DNA from: Loktanella sp. IMCC34160
GTDB taxonomy: Bacteria; Pseudomonadota; Alphaproteobacteria; Rhodobacterales; Rhodobacteraceae
NCBI RefSeq assembly: GCF_004145845.1
Contig: NZ_SELP01000007.1
Location: 1-64,000, forward strand
Length of the DNA: 64,000 nt
Direction of reading: 5' to 3'
A program made the translations under genes and the position numbers. The notes beneath the pieces are model-generated. The model was not told the DNA's origin. It saw only the letters and a program-made list of their open reading frames with translations, and did not search any database. This document shows positions 1 through 9,046 of the stretch, piece after piece. The first letter of the stretch is position 1, and every line of letters begins with the position of its first letter.

Positions 1-138
1 GTGGATGAACGGATTGCGGTCCTTGCCCCCGGCCTCCAGCAACAACACGCTGAACCCAGCCTCACCAAGCCGCCCCGCAACAGCACAACCCGCAGAGCCA
101 GCCCCGATCACGATGTAGTCGTATTCCGCGTGGGCCAT
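1..138 (-). CDS. GMC-family FAD oxidoreductase, N-terminus only (cut by window edge)
   Basis: Only the first 46 codons are inside the window. Reading on the minus strand from the ATG at 138 gives an N-terminus with the dinucleotide-binding motif [16 protein letters not shown] followed by VLLLEAGG. This is the classic FAD-binding start of glucose-methanol-choline oxidoreductases (choline or alcohol dehydrogenase type). A clear Shine-Dalgarno GGAGG lies 5-9 bases upstream of the ATG. The gene is divergent from the regulator at 301 and shares a roughly 160-bp upstream region with it. Its place next to a zinc dehydrogenase and a sugar importer suggests oxidation of the imported sugar or polyol. 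The substrate cannot be read from this fragment. Confidence 0.85.
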   Translation of the reverse strand, partial: MAHAEYDYIVIGAGSAGCAVAGRLGEAGFSVLLLEAGGKDRNPFIH

Positions 139-300
139 GGTTTCCTCCAACAGACTTATTTTGTTTTCTGGATCGTCGCACGGGGCGACCTTGTTGCTGA
201 ACACGTGAAATGTCAGATTTGGACGAACCGCTTCTGGTTTGCCGGGACGGCTTTGAAATCATGGGGCCGATCAGGCCGCCGGACGACAGGAGAAGCCCCA

Positions 301-2004
301 ATGACGCGCGAGGAATTGCTGCGGATTCTCACCTTTGTGGAATCGAACAGAGACATATCCGAGAAGCGGACCAGCCTCGCCACCGTGGACCCGCGCTGGA
401 ACATCGTGGCCTTTGCCATGCGGCGGCATCTTGAGGGAAAGCTGCTCACCATTACCTCGGCGGCGATGGCGGCGGACGTGCCCTATGGCACTGCGATGCG
501 GCGCATTTCGGAGCTGATCGAAGAGGGGATGTTGCAGAAGCGGCCCAAGTCGCGCTCGGGCAAGAGTTTTTCGTTGCATCCCACCCGCAAGCTGATCGCC
601 GAATTCGAAAGTTTTGCCATGCAACTCAAGGCGATGGTGGGCAATACATTTGGATTTACCACCGGCAATGGCGAGATGGGTGATTTCTACTTTGGGGGCT
701 ACTACATGGCGTCGCGCACCTTGCCCTATCCTAGCGCCATGCGGCAGGGGGTAGGGGTCGAGCGCACCTTCCGTATCCTGAGCCCCATCGACCCCACCTT
801 CAAGACGCTCAGCGAGTTTTCGTCCAATCTGGACGAACTCTGCGGCACCAATATCGAAATCGTCAATCTGCCGCTGGATGAGCTGCATGGCGAGATCATG
901 AGCAATGCCGAGCGGCAACAGTCCAGATACGATCTGATGGCAGTGGATCTGCCGTGGATTGGCCAACTGGCCACCGAAGGGGTGATCGAACCGCTGGATG
1001 AGGTGATGCGCGAAGAGCGCTACAACCCCTCGGATTTCCACAATGCGGCCTACAGGGGATCGTCGTGGAACGGCAGCCAATATGGCCTGCCGATCCAGCC
1101 GACGGCGGAGTTGCTGTTCTGCCGCTCTGACCTGTTTGCCGAAGCCGGGCTGTCCTGTCCGACAACCACCGACGAGCTATTGCTTGCCGCTCGGGTGCTG
1201 CACCGCTCGGGCTTCAACATGTCCGGGATCGTGATGAATTTCGGGCGCGGGACGCCCGTGGCCCATACCTTTATGCAAACACTCGCGGATTTCGGACAGC
1301 CGATAATCAATCTCGATCCGCTGGGCGATGAATTCAACGTGGCCGAGATCGACGGGGAGAACTACCGCCCGCAGCTTGATACCGACGCGGCGCGCGACAC
1401 GGCGGAGTTCCTGCTGGAGCTGGCAGAGTTTTCCCACAAGGACAGCCTGAGTTGCAATTGGGATCGGCGGATCAGCATCTTTTCGCGTGGCGAGGCAGCG
1501 ATGACCTATGGCTGGAGCATCCGCGCTGCCGCGTTCGAGTTGAACGCGAATTCCCCGGCCCATGGAAATGTGAAATTCGTGCCGCATCCACACGGGCCGG
1601 GCGCGCGCACCGTCTCGCCCATCGGGGGATTTTCACTGGCAGTGCCCGCGGGGTTGAGCGCCGAACGCAAGAAAGCGTCGTGGAAGGTCATGGAATACCT
1701 GACCCGGCCAGAAATGCTGAAATGGTACGTGCTGAACGGTAACCTCACCAGCCCGCGGTTCTCGACCAGCGCCGACCCCGAGGTGCAGGCGAGTTCGTCG
1801 CTCATCAGCGAGGTGGACGGCATGGAGCGGCGCGGCGAATTGCAGACCTGGCCGCGCCCGCCAATCCCGGAATTCAGTAACCTTCTCAGCATCCTCGGCG
1901 ACGAAATTCACATGATGCTGCAAGGTGCGATCTCCGTGCAGGATGCGCTCGCAAGATCACAAAACCGGATTGACGCGATCATGCGTGAACGGGGGCGGTA
2001 TTGA
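301..2004 (+). CDS. Winged-helix DNA-binding domain fused to an ABC solute-binding-protein domain (one-component sugar regulator)
   Basis: 567 residues. The ATG at 301 follows a good AGGAGAAG ribosome site; the frame is open further upstream, but that part overlaps the divergent GMC gene and is not protein-like. Residues 1 to about 117 look like a MarR-type winged helix (for example AADVPYGTAMRRISELIEEG). Residues from about 120 to the end resemble an extracellular solute-binding protein family 1 (MalE/UgpB type), with the LPWIGQLATEGVIEPLDE and YGLPIQPTAELLFCRSDLF blocks. There is no signal peptide, so the binding domain should be cytoplasmic and act as the ligand sensor. It is convergent with the dehydrogenase at 2014 and probably controls the surrounding sugar locus; that role is inferred. 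Confidence 0.75.
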   Translation: MTREELLRILTFVESNRDISEKRTSLATVDPRWNIVAFAMRRHLEGKLLTITSAAMAADVPYGTAMRRISELIEEGMLQKRPKSRSGKSFSLHPTRKLIAEFESFAMQLKAMVGNTFGFTTGNGEMGDFYFGGYYMASRTLPYPSAMRQGVGVERTFRILSPIDPTFKTLSEFSSNLDELCGTNIEIVNLPLDELHGEIMSNAERQQSRYDLMAVDLPWIGQLATEGVIEPLDEVMREERYNPSDFHNAAYRGSSWNGSQYGLPIQPTAELLFCRSDLFAEAGLSCPTTTDELLLAARVLHRSGFNMSGIVMNFGRGTPVAHTFMQTLADFGQPIINLDPLGDEFNVAEIDGENYRPQLDTDAARDTAEFLLELAEFSHKDSLSCNWDRRISIFSRGEAAMTYGWSIRAAAFELNANSPAHGNVKFVPHPHGPGARTVSPIGGFSLAVPAGLSAERKKASWKVMEYLTRPEMLKWYVLNGNLTSPRFSTSADPEVQASSSLISEVDGMERRGELQTWPRPPIPEFSNLLSILGDEIHMMLQGAISVQDALARSQNRIDAIMRERGRY

Positions 2005-2013
2005 CGCTTGAAC

Positions 2014-3078
2014 TCACAGATTATCGTTGAGGATGATTTGGGTTTTTAGATCCTGCGGCCGTTCAGGCAGCGTTTCGAACGCTGTTGAGATGTCTTCCAG
2101 CGCATAGGTCGCAGACGTAAAGGCACTGGTGTCAAACCTGCCGTGAGAGAGCAAAGAAAGCGCGTGATGCATCGCCTGTCCCGGGCCGGCCACGCTTCCC
2201 ATCAGGGAATTTTCGCGTAGCACGGTTGTCAATAGATCCACCTTCAGTTCCGAGCCTTCGGGCGGAAGGCCAAATGCCGCAAGATGGCCGCCCGGGCGCA
2301 GGGCCGCCTGCGCCGTTTCATACAATGCGGTCGCACCGACGCTTTCGATGGCAAGATCCACACCCCGTCCTTCGGTCAGACTGTGCACGACATCCATCAA
2401 CACTTGCGGGTCGTTGACCACCGCATCGGCCCCCGCCGCTTTGGCCAGCCGAGCGCGATCAGCGGACGTTTCGGCCACAATAATCGGGGCTGCCCCAGTG
2501 AGCCGTTGCATCTGCACGTGCAAATTCCCGATGGGTCCGGCCCCAATAATCAGCACAGAGCGCGCCAATTCAAACCCGCTGCGCGTCGCGCTATGCACCA
2601 CGCAGGCGACAGGCTCTGTCAGGGCGAGAACGTCGAAAGGCGTTGTTTCGGGCGCTTCGATCACAAGGTGCCCCGGAACGCGGACATATTCGGCAAAACC
2701 GCCATCCACATCGATCCCGATCTGCTTGATCGACGGGCAATTCATCAATTCGTTTCTTCTGCAGTAATAGCACCGGCCACAACCGTGATTGATGTCCACC
2801 ACAGCCGCGATGCCTTCTGCAACGCCACTTTGCGAACCCGCTTTCACCACGCGACCGGAAAACTCGTGCCCGGGGACAAGCGGCAACCGATGGGCCATGA
2901 ACCCGCCATCATGGATATGGGTGTCGGTCCCGCAGATGCCGCATCGCGCGACCTCGATCAGAACTTCGTCGGGTTTGATTTCGGGAACGGTGCGCAGCTC
3001 GATTTCAAACCTGCGCGGCTCGACAAGAACGGCTGCACGCATCTTTTGTGACATCTCGGGCCCGATCCGCAGGTTCAT
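2014..3078 (-). CDS. Zinc-dependent medium-chain alcohol/polyol dehydrogenase
   Basis: 354 residues if started at 3078; later in-frame ATGs at 3054 and 3042 are equally possible, and the homologous region begins at MRAAVLVEP (3042). It has catalytic-zinc motifs CGICGTD (residues 46-52) and GHE (70-72), a four-cysteine structural zinc lobe (C100, C103, C106, C114), and a Rossmann GAGPIG (179-184). This is the sorbitol/threonine dehydrogenase branch of the MDR superfamily, oxidising a secondary alcohol with NAD(P). It lies downstream of the binding-protein gene, separated from it by an intrinsic terminator. Probably it acts on the sugar alcohol imported by the neighbouring ABC system; the substrate is unknown. 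Confidence 0.9.
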   Translation of the reverse strand: MNLRIGPEMSQKMRAAVLVEPRRFEIELRTVPEIKPDEVLIEVARCGICGTDTHIHDGGFMAHRLPLVPGHEFSGRVVKAGSQSGVAEGIAAVVDINHGCGRCYYCRRNELMNCPSIKQIGIDVDGGFAEYVRVPGHLVIEAPETTPFDVLALTEPVACVVHSATRSGFELARSVLIIGAGPIGNLHVQMQRLTGAAPIIVAETSADRARLAKAAGADAVVNDPQVLMDVVHSLTEGRGVDLAIESVGATALYETAQAALRPGGHLAAFGLPPEGSELKVDLLTTVLRENSLMGSVAGPGQAMHHALSLLSHGRFDTSAFTSATYALEDISTAFETLPERPQDLKTQIILNDNL

Positions 3079-3083
3079 GACTC

Positions 3084-3121
3084 AAAAAATCGTGCAGGCA
3101 CACGATCTGTATGCCTGCACG
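3084..3121 (-). terminator. Intrinsic terminator behind the sugar-binding-protein gene
   Basis: On the minus strand a perfect 9-bp stem (CGTGCAGGC/GCCTGCACG) with a 13-nt loop is followed by six T residues. It lies just after the stop of the binding-protein gene (3137) and just before the dehydrogenase start. It would uncouple the abundant binding-protein message from the downstream dehydrogenase, with partial read-through possible. Confidence 0.85.
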
Positions 3122-3136
3122 TCAATGTCTTCGGGT

Positions 3137-4126
3137 TTACCAAGTCGGGCGTTCGAACTCGTCAACGTTTGCGGGCGTGATCTTCGCACGCTCGATTTCA
3201 AGCAACTCGGGAACCTCGATGCCGTTGGCAACCTTGATCGCGGTCTGGATCGCGAGGATCGCATCATCGATCGGGGATTGCTTGCCAGAGCCGGAGATCC
3301 AGCCCTCTCTCATCGCGTCCCATCCTTCGCCAAACTGGTTACAGCTGACGACCTTGACATCGCCCGGCTCCATCCCCGCGCCCTGCAGCGCGCTGACGAC
3401 CCCAAGGGCCATGCCATCATCGAAAGCATAGATGCCGTCGATCTGATCGCCGAACTGGGTCAGGAAGGTTTCGGTCACGCTCTGTGCCTTTTCCCGGTTC
3501 CATTCGGCCGTTTGGCTGCCGAGGACATTGATGTCGGGGTAGTTGTCGGCCAGCCGGTCAAGGAAGCAGTTGCCGCGCAGGATCGAAACCGCGTAGCCCG
3601 GGGTGCCCTCGACCACGACGATATCACCTTCGCCGCCCAGGGCATCGCCCAGCATGTCTGCGGCCTGGGATGCCAGAGCGCAATCGTCAGGACCGGTGTG
3701 GCTCTCAATGTAGCGGCGGCCGGCTTCACCGATGGGCGAGTTGGAGGTGATCACCGGAATGCCAGCGCGCGAGGCCTCGCGGATGGCCGGGATCAGCGCG
3801 TTTTGCGATGTCGGCCAGACCACCAGCGCATCAGGGTTCTGCGACGCCATGTCCTGAATCTGGTCGAACTGCACGGCAGGGTCGCCCTGCGGGTCCATCA
3901 CGGTTGCCTGAATGCCCAGCTCGGCTGCGTAGGCTTCGGCGGTTTCGGCATACTTTGCCTGATAGGAATTCGAACCGGGATAAAGCACGGTAATGCCGAT
4001 GCGGGTCTCGGACAGCGGCTTCATGAGCTCACCGCCCAACCATTCCGGCGCATCCTGGGCGCCTGCAAAGTTTGCGGCGCAAGTGACGGCGGCCGCGATG
4101 GCCAGCACTGATGTAAATTTCGTCAT
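3137..4126 (-). CDS. Periplasmic sugar-binding protein of an ABC importer (RbsB-like)
   Basis: 329 residues from the ATG at 4126, chosen because a strong AGAGGAGG site precedes it and the protein then opens with a standard Sec signal peptide (hydrophobic LAIAAAVTCAANFAGA, cleavage near AGA-QD). The mature part has the periplasmic-binding-protein type 1 fold signature (RIGITVLYPGSNSYQAKYAE; the DALVVWPTSQNALIPAI hinge region). Such proteins deliver pentoses, polyols or related sugars to RbsC-type permeases. It is transcribed divergently from the permease-ATPase operon at 4392 and ends at an intrinsic terminator. The ligand is not deducible. Confidence 0.92.
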   Translation of the reverse strand: MTKFTSVLAIAAAVTCAANFAGAQDAPEWLGGELMKPLSETRIGITVLYPGSNSYQAKYAETAEAYAAELGIQATVMDPQGDPAVQFDQIQDMASQNPDALVVWPTSQNALIPAIREASRAGIPVITSNSPIGEAGRRYIESHTGPDDCALASQAADMLGDALGGEGDIVVVEGTPGYAVSILRGNCFLDRLADNYPDINVLGSQTAEWNREKAQSVTETFLTQFGDQIDGIYAFDDGMALGVVSALQGAGMEPGDVKVVSCNQFGEGWDAMREGWISGSGKQSPIDDAILAIQTAIKVANGIEVPELLEIERAKITPANVDEFERPTW

Positions 4127-4141
4127 GTGTTCCTCCTCTGG

Positions 4142-4182
4142 ACGCTGCCATTCCTCCTCAATGCACTCCCCGTTGGCAGCGT
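4142..4182 (-). promoter_or_regulatory. 5'-leader stem-loop directly upstream of the binding-protein ribosome site
   Basis: ACGCTGCCA (4142-4150) and TGGCAGCGT (4174-4182) form a perfect 9-bp inverted repeat around a 23-nt loop. In the minus-strand message the hairpin ends just before the AGAGGAGG ribosome site. The loop itself contains a second GAGGAGG. It could stabilise the message or modulate initiation; function is inferred. Confidence 0.4.
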
Positions 4183-4306
4183 TGCGGGGTGCTTGTCTCT
4201 GACTGTTCGGCAGAAGGAGGGGGTGCTCAACAGCTGAAATATCCAAATCTGACTTTCCGGCATTTGCACCACCGAGCGTCGTCCTGGAGGAGTGTGGGGG
4301 CATCGC

Positions 4307-4334
4307 TTGGTCGAAGATTCATTTTGGATATAAC
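4307..4334 (+). promoter_or_regulatory. Candidate sigma70 promoter for the permease/ATPase operon
   Basis: TTGGTC (4307-4312) and TATAAC (4329-4334) are separated by 16 bp, about 58 bp before the permease start codon. The -10 matches consensus at five of six positions and the -35 at three of six. No other signal in the 265-bp divergent region is as good. Confidence 0.4.
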
Positions 4335-4391
4335 GGCAGTTTTTCAGACACAGACCGCTGCCTATCGTCGCTTCAGGGAGGACATTTTCGT

Positions 4392-5345
4392 ATGGGACAG
4401 ACGATCAACGGCGTCTTGCGTCGCCACGGGCTGATACTGGCGTTTCTGGTGTTTCTGGGGGGCGTGGCGTTCAATGCCCCGTCCTTTCTGACACCGGGTA
4501 ACATCCTCGACGTTCTGCGTCAGGTGTCGATAACGGGCGTGATGGCGCTGGGGGTGACCTTCGTGGTGCTGACCGGGCGGCTGGATCTGTCAGTGGGTTC
4601 CCTTCTGACATTGCTGACCGTCATCGTGGTAGATCAGCACAATTTCGCAGGCCCGTTCCCGGCGATTGTCATGACGTTGCTGGCCGGGCTGGCCGTGGGG
4701 GCCGTCAATGGCTTGTTGGTGGGCTTTATCGGTTTGAACGCCCTGATCGTCACGCTGGCAATGTTGTCGTTCTTGCAAGGGCTTGTCTTGTTTTATTCGG
4801 GAGGGGCAAACGTGAATGTCGCCAATGCCCAGGAAACCTGGTTCGCAGTGTTCGGTCGGGGGGATTTCCTTGGTATTCCGGTGCCTGTGATCCTGTTCCT
4901 TGTGGCCGCCATCATTGCCGGGCTGGTCCTGCAATTCACCAGCTTTGGGCGGCGCGTCTACGGCGTTGGCGGCAATGAAACCGCCAGTATCTTTTCCGGG
5001 ATAGACGCGCGCTGGACGGTGTTCTGGACCTACGTGGTCTCGGGTTTCACAACAGGCCTCGCCGCGATCATCATGGGCAGCCGGGTTATGGGCGCGCAGA
5101 ACACCATCGGGCAGGGCTATGAATTGACGGTTCTGGCCGGCGTGATCCTTGGCGGCACGTCACTCCTTGGCGGCTCTGGCAGCATCTGGCGGACCGTCAT
5201 CGGTATCTCGATGCTGGGCTTCATCCAAAACGGACTGCTGCTGCTCGGATTTCCGTACTACGTGCAATGGCTCGTTACCTGGGCCGTCATCATCATCGCC
5301 GTCTGGATTGATCTGGGCGCAAAGCGCGGGAGGATCTTCGCATGA
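4392..5345 (+). CDS. Sugar ABC transporter permease (RbsC family), first subunit
   Basis: 317 residues, very hydrophobic, with about eight to ten membrane segments. It carries family hallmarks: GVTFVVLTGRLDLSVGS near residue 60 and AGVILGGTSLLGGSGSIW near 250. The start at 4392 is preceded by GGGAGG. It forms half of the inner-membrane channel together with the second permease, whose start overlaps this stop by 4 nt (ATGA), implying coupled translation and a heterodimeric permease. Confidence 0.93.
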   Translation: MGQTINGVLRRHGLILAFLVFLGGVAFNAPSFLTPGNILDVLRQVSITGVMALGVTFVVLTGRLDLSVGSLLTLLTVIVVDQHNFAGPFPAIVMTLLAGLAVGAVNGLLVGFIGLNALIVTLAMLSFLQGLVLFYSGGANVNVANAQETWFAVFGRGDFLGIPVPVILFLVAAIIAGLVLQFTSFGRRVYGVGGNETASIFSGIDARWTVFWTYVVSGFTTGLAAIIMGSRVMGAQNTIGQGYELTVLAGVILGGTSLLGGSGSIWRTVIGISMLGFIQNGLLLLGFPYYVQWLVTWAVIIIAVWIDLGAKRGRIFA

Positions 5346-6316
5346 GCTCTGTCACAGACCGTCGGACCGGATCGCCACTGCACAACCTGCTGAACTTGCT
5401 GCTGAGGAATCATATCTGGGTGTTTTTGGCCCTTACTGTGGTCGTCTTTTCGCTGGCCAGCCCCTATTTCCTGACCATCAACAATGTCGGCAATATCCTG
5501 ACCCAGGGCGCATTCATCGGCATCCTTGCCATCGGCATGACCATGGTAATGATCGACGGCGAGATCGACCTCTCCGTCGGTGCCATCCTGGCGCTGGCCT
5601 CTGCGCTGGCAATCGGTTTGCAGGATCATATGGGCGTCTGGCCCGCCGTGTTTCTGGGCCTGATGTCCGGCGCGGCGCTGGGATTTGTGAACGGTACGCT
5701 TGTGGCGCTGTCAGGGATGCATTCCTTTATCGTGACGCTGGGTGGGCTGATCGGCATTCGTGGGCTGGTCTTTGTCTACAGCGGGGAAAACGCGCTGATG
5801 GTGCAGGATTTCAGCTACACCGAAATCCCCGAGATCTATCTTGGACCAATCTCGCTCACCGCGATCCTGTTTTTCGTGCTGGCGCTGTTCTTTCAATGGG
5901 TGCTGTCGAGCACCCGCCACGGCCGCGAGACCTATGCGGTGGGCGACAATATCGAGGCCGCGCATGATGCTGGCATCAATGTCAAACGCCACAAGATCAT
6001 CAATTTCACCATCTGCGGCACGCTGGCGGCGATCTGTGGCATTCTTCTGTCGATGCGGCTTGGCACGGCGGAACCCAACGCCGGCAAAATCTGGGAACTG
6101 TGGACTATCATCGCCGTGGTGCTGGGTGGCACGCGTCTGCAGGGCGGTTTCGGCAGTATGTGGATGACTATCGGCGGCGTGCTGACGCTGGCGGTGCTGC
6201 GCAACGGTCTGCGGCTGCTCAATACGCCCAACTACGTTGAACTGATGGTGATGGGTGGCGTGCTCGTTCTGGCGCTCGCCCTGGACAAGCTGCTGAACCA
6301 CAAGGAGGACAGGTGA
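5342..6316 (+). CDS. Sugar ABC transporter permease (RbsC family), second subunit
   Basis: 324 residues with the same architecture as its upstream partner: GMTMVMIDGEIDLSVGA near residue 70 and AVVLGGTRLQGGFGSMW near 270. Its start overlaps the previous stop by 4 nt and its own stop overlaps the ATPase start (TGATG). Two non-identical RbsC-type permeases in tandem are typical of many alphaproteobacterial pentose or polyol importers. Membrane protein; substrate unknown. Confidence 0.93.
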   Translation: MSSVTDRRTGSPLHNLLNLLLRNHIWVFLALTVVVFSLASPYFLTINNVGNILTQGAFIGILAIGMTMVMIDGEIDLSVGAILALASALAIGLQDHMGVWPAVFLGLMSGAALGFVNGTLVALSGMHSFIVTLGGLIGIRGLVFVYSGENALMVQDFSYTEIPEIYLGPISLTAILFFVLALFFQWVLSSTRHGRETYAVGDNIEAAHDAGINVKRHKIINFTICGTLAAICGILLSMRLGTAEPNAGKIWELWTIIAVVLGGTRLQGGFGSMWMTIGGVLTLAVLRNGLRLLNTPNYVELMVMGGVLVLALALDKLLNHKEDR

Positions 6317-7821
6317 TGGACGACGTCATTCTGAAGGTCGAAGGCATCACCAAGACATTTCCGGGCGTCAAGGCGCTGGACGATGTCAGCTTTGACATCC
6401 GCCGTGGCGAGGTTCACGCGCTGGTGGGCGAAAACGGGGCCGGAAAATCAACCCTGATGAAGGCACTTGCCGGGCTGCATAAGCCCGATCAGGGGCAAAT
6501 CATCTATCAGGGTGCGCCGACCGAAGTTACCGGGCCGCTGGATGCGCGGCAAAAGGGCATCCTGCTGATCCATCAGGAACTGTCGCTGTCGCCCGAATTG
6601 TCAGTGGCCGAGAACATTTATCTTGGCGCGTGGCCGACCAATCGTTTCGGGGTGCTGAAAAAACGCGAACTGCGTCGCAATGCGTCCGCGGCGTTGCAGG
6701 CTTTGGGATGCGGCTTTGGCCCGGATGTGCGTGTTGGCACCCTTTCGGTGGCGATGCAACAGATGGTCGAAATCGCGCGTGCAGAGGCCTTCCGCGCCAA
6801 TGTGGTGATTTTTGATGAGCCCACCGCATCGCTGACCGATACGGAAAAAGAGCAGCTTTTCCACACCATTCGCGGCCTCAAGGCGCGGGGCGTGGGGATC
6901 GTCTATATCAGCCACAAGATGGACGAGATTTTCGACATCACCGACCGGATCACCGTGCTGCGCGACGGCAAGGTGCAGGGCACGGTCGAAACTGCCGCGA
7001 CCGACCTAAACCAGGTCACGCGCATGATGATCGGGCGGACGCTGGACGCCTATTTCGTCAAGGCCAAGGCAGAGTTCGGCGAAGAGGTTTTGCGCGTCGA
7101 CGGCCTGAGCAAGCAGGGTCTGTTCCGAGACGTCAGCTTCTCGGTGCGCGAGGGCGAGGTGCTGGGGCTCTATGGCCTCGTCGGCGCTGGCCGGTCCGAG
7201 GTAGTCGAAACGGTCTTCGGCGTGCGCAAGGCGGATGGCGGCAAGATCACCTGGAAGGGTGGCGAGATCGACCTGCCGACGCCGCGCCAATCCATCGACA
7301 TGGGCATGGCACTGGTCCCGGAAAGCCGCAAGGAACAGGGGCTGGTGCTGATGATGGGCGGGCGCGAGAATACCTCGCTGCCGCATCTGCGGCTGTTCTC
7401 GGAACTCTCGATCATGAACCGGTCGAGGGAACTCGCCACGTTCGAGAAATACCGCTCGGCGCTGTCGATCAAGACCACCGGCCCGGATCAGGCCGTGTCG
7501 CAGCTTTCGGGCGGAAACCAGCAGAAATTCGTGCTGGCCAAGTGGCTCTGCGCCGATCCCAAGCTGATCATCCTTGATGAACCGACCCGCGGCATCGACG
7601 TGGGTTCGAAATCGGCGATCCACGAATTGATCGCGGATCTGGCCGAACAGGGGCTGGCGGTGATCGTGATCTCTTCGGAAATGCCCGAGGTGCTGGGGGT
7701 CAGCCACCGGGTGCTGACCATGTCCGAGGGGGCCATTGTGGCCGAATTCGAAGGCGATGACATGACCGAGGAGAACCTGATCGACGCGGTTTCACATCAC
7801 CGGGGCGAAGCAGCGGCGTAA
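6316..7821 (+). CDS. Sugar ABC transporter ATPase with two fused ATPase domains (RbsA family)
   Basis: 501 residues from the ATG at 6316, which has GGAGG 7 nt upstream; a GTG one codon earlier is less likely. First domain: Walker A GENGAGKST, Walker B VVIFDEPTASL, and the usual degenerate signature TLSVAMQQ. Second domain: degenerate Walker A GLVGAGRSE, a good signature QLSGGNQQKF, Walker B LIILDEPTRGID. This asymmetry is normal for RbsA/XylG/MglA proteins. It powers the two permeases encoded just upstream. Last gene of the operon. Confidence 0.95.
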   Translation: MDDVILKVEGITKTFPGVKALDDVSFDIRRGEVHALVGENGAGKSTLMKALAGLHKPDQGQIIYQGAPTEVTGPLDARQKGILLIHQELSLSPELSVAENIYLGAWPTNRFGVLKKRELRRNASAALQALGCGFGPDVRVGTLSVAMQQMVEIARAEAFRANVVIFDEPTASLTDTEKEQLFHTIRGLKARGVGIVYISHKMDEIFDITDRITVLRDGKVQGTVETAATDLNQVTRMMIGRTLDAYFVKAKAEFGEEVLRVDGLSKQGLFRDVSFSVREGEVLGLYGLVGAGRSEVVETVFGVRKADGGKITWKGGEIDLPTPRQSIDMGMALVPESRKEQGLVLMMGGRENTSLPHLRLFSELSIMNRSRELATFEKYRSALSIKTTGPDQAVSQLSGGNQQKFVLAKWLCADPKLIILDEPTRGIDVGSKSAIHELIADLAEQGLAVIVISSEMPEVLGVSHRVLTMSEGAIVAEFEGDDMTEENLIDAVSHHRGEAAA

Positions 7822-8083
7822 CCGGGCGACGGCCAAACGGATAAGGAAACCGCAGGTCGGAAATCGCCAGGTCGGGACGGGTTAAGTGGGGCGCTTTCAT
7901 GTGAAAGCGTTCCGCTCGGTCTCGGCGCTGTTCGCATACTCGGGCCCAGGAAAACATAGCTTCAGTTCGGTCTTGTGTGAAAGTCAGGTTATGAACCTGT
8001 CCTTCACTGGGGGGCAACCGCACCTATGGCAGCGTGCTGGATTCACGAGGCCGATCCCCTCAACCGATCCGCGCAACAGATAT
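7822..8083. other. Intergenic region between convergent genes with two inverted repeats
   Basis: 262 bp without a gene. It contains a perfect 8-bp inverted repeat with a 2-nt loop (CGCTTTCA-tg-TGAAAGCG, 7892-7909). A two-part hairpin lies at 7977-8007 (outer GTGAA/TTCAC, inner CAGGTT/AACCTG). Neither is followed by a clear T run. They could end transcription from both sides, but the first repeat also looks like an operator-grade palindrome. Confidence 0.45.
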
Positions 8084-9046
8084 TCATCTATGAAATTCCA
8101 CCCAGAAGCGGGCCCCCGACGGGCTTTCCAACAGGGTGATGTCCGCCCCCTGCGCCTCCAACATGCGGCGCACGATTGGCAAACCCATGCCCGTTCCGCC
8201 GCCACTTCGCCGCGTTGTGAAAAACGGGTCGAAAATGCGCTTGCGGTTGCCGGGTGAGATTCCTCTTCCGTTGTCCTCGATCGCCATTCCCCCGCGTTCG
8301 ACCGACAGGGTGATCCGGTCAGCCCCATGTTCAGAGGCATTTGCAATTAGGTGATCCAGCACCGGTTCCAGTGTCTGCGGCGGGAAGGGCACAGTTCCGT
8401 CTTGCTGAACAGAGATCGCGACAGACGGATATCGTTTTTCGATCCGGGGCAAGATTTCGACAAGCCTGCTGGTGCCGCGCATCGGGGTGGCATCCGCGTG
8501 GGCCAGTCGCCGAAGGGCATCCAGTTGTTCCGTCATCTGGGATGTTGCGTTCGTGATCCGCGACACGAGCGCGTCCTGTTCGTCTTGAGACAAGCCGCCG
8601 TCCTGAAGCAGTTCTGCGGCACCACGCAGAGTGGTCAGCGGCGACTTCAGCTCGTGTGTGACGTGATCGGCATAGGCGCGCATGTGTTCCGCGCGCTGGT
8701 GCAGATGGTCACCCATATCGATCACGCTTTGTCCCAGTGCTGAAAATTCGGGTGTTCCAAAATGGCGCGGGGGGCTTGCGGCCTGCCCAGCCGAGATGGA
8801 TTGCGCATAGCCGGTCAGGCTTTGGACCGGCCGCAGGACAAGGCGCCAAAGCAGGATCCCGAGGATCACTGTGGCAACCACCGCCATCCAACCAATCAGC
8901 CATGCGGTCTCGGCCCAACCCAGCACGGATCCGGCGACGCGGAAATAGGCGATCCCGACCAGCGGAACCCCCAGAACCGCCGCCAGCGTTCCGCCAAGGA
9001 CCAGTGCCAAGGGCGGTCGCCATTTCCGCACTATGCGCCCCGGCAT
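8084..9046 (-). CDS. Membrane sensor histidine kinase
   Basis: 320 residues. Two membrane segments (about 11-33 and 45-68) flank only a short periplasmic loop, so it probably senses something in or near the membrane. A HAMP-like linker follows, then the phospho-acceptor box HVTHELKSPLTTLRGA (His131). The ATP domain has the N box DHLIANASEHGAD, G1 EDNGRGI and G2 GGGTGMGL. It overlaps the response-regulator gene upstream by 16 nt and is the last gene of the DUF4173-regulator-kinase operon. Confidence 0.93.
   Translation of the reverse strand: MPGRIVRKWRPPLALVLGGTLAAVLGVPLVGIAYFRVAGSVLGWAETAWLIGWMAVVATVILGILLWRLVLRPVQSLTGYAQSISAGQAASPPRHFGTPEFSALGQSVIDMGDHLHQRAEHMRAYADHVTHELKSPLTTLRGAAELLQDGGLSQDEQDALVSRITNATSQMTEQLDALRRLAHADATPMRGTSRLVEILPRIEKRYPSVAISVQQDGTVPFPPQTLEPVLDHLIANASEHGADRITLSVERGGMAIEDNGRGISPGNRKRIFDPFFTTRRSGGGTGMGLPIVRRMLEAQGADITLLESPSGARFWVEFHR

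Noticed and set aside
1-300. N-terminal extension of the fusion regulator back to position 1
   Set aside because: The minus strand there encodes a clear GMC oxidoreductase start; the plus-strand extension has no homology and the ATG at 301 has a good ribosome site.
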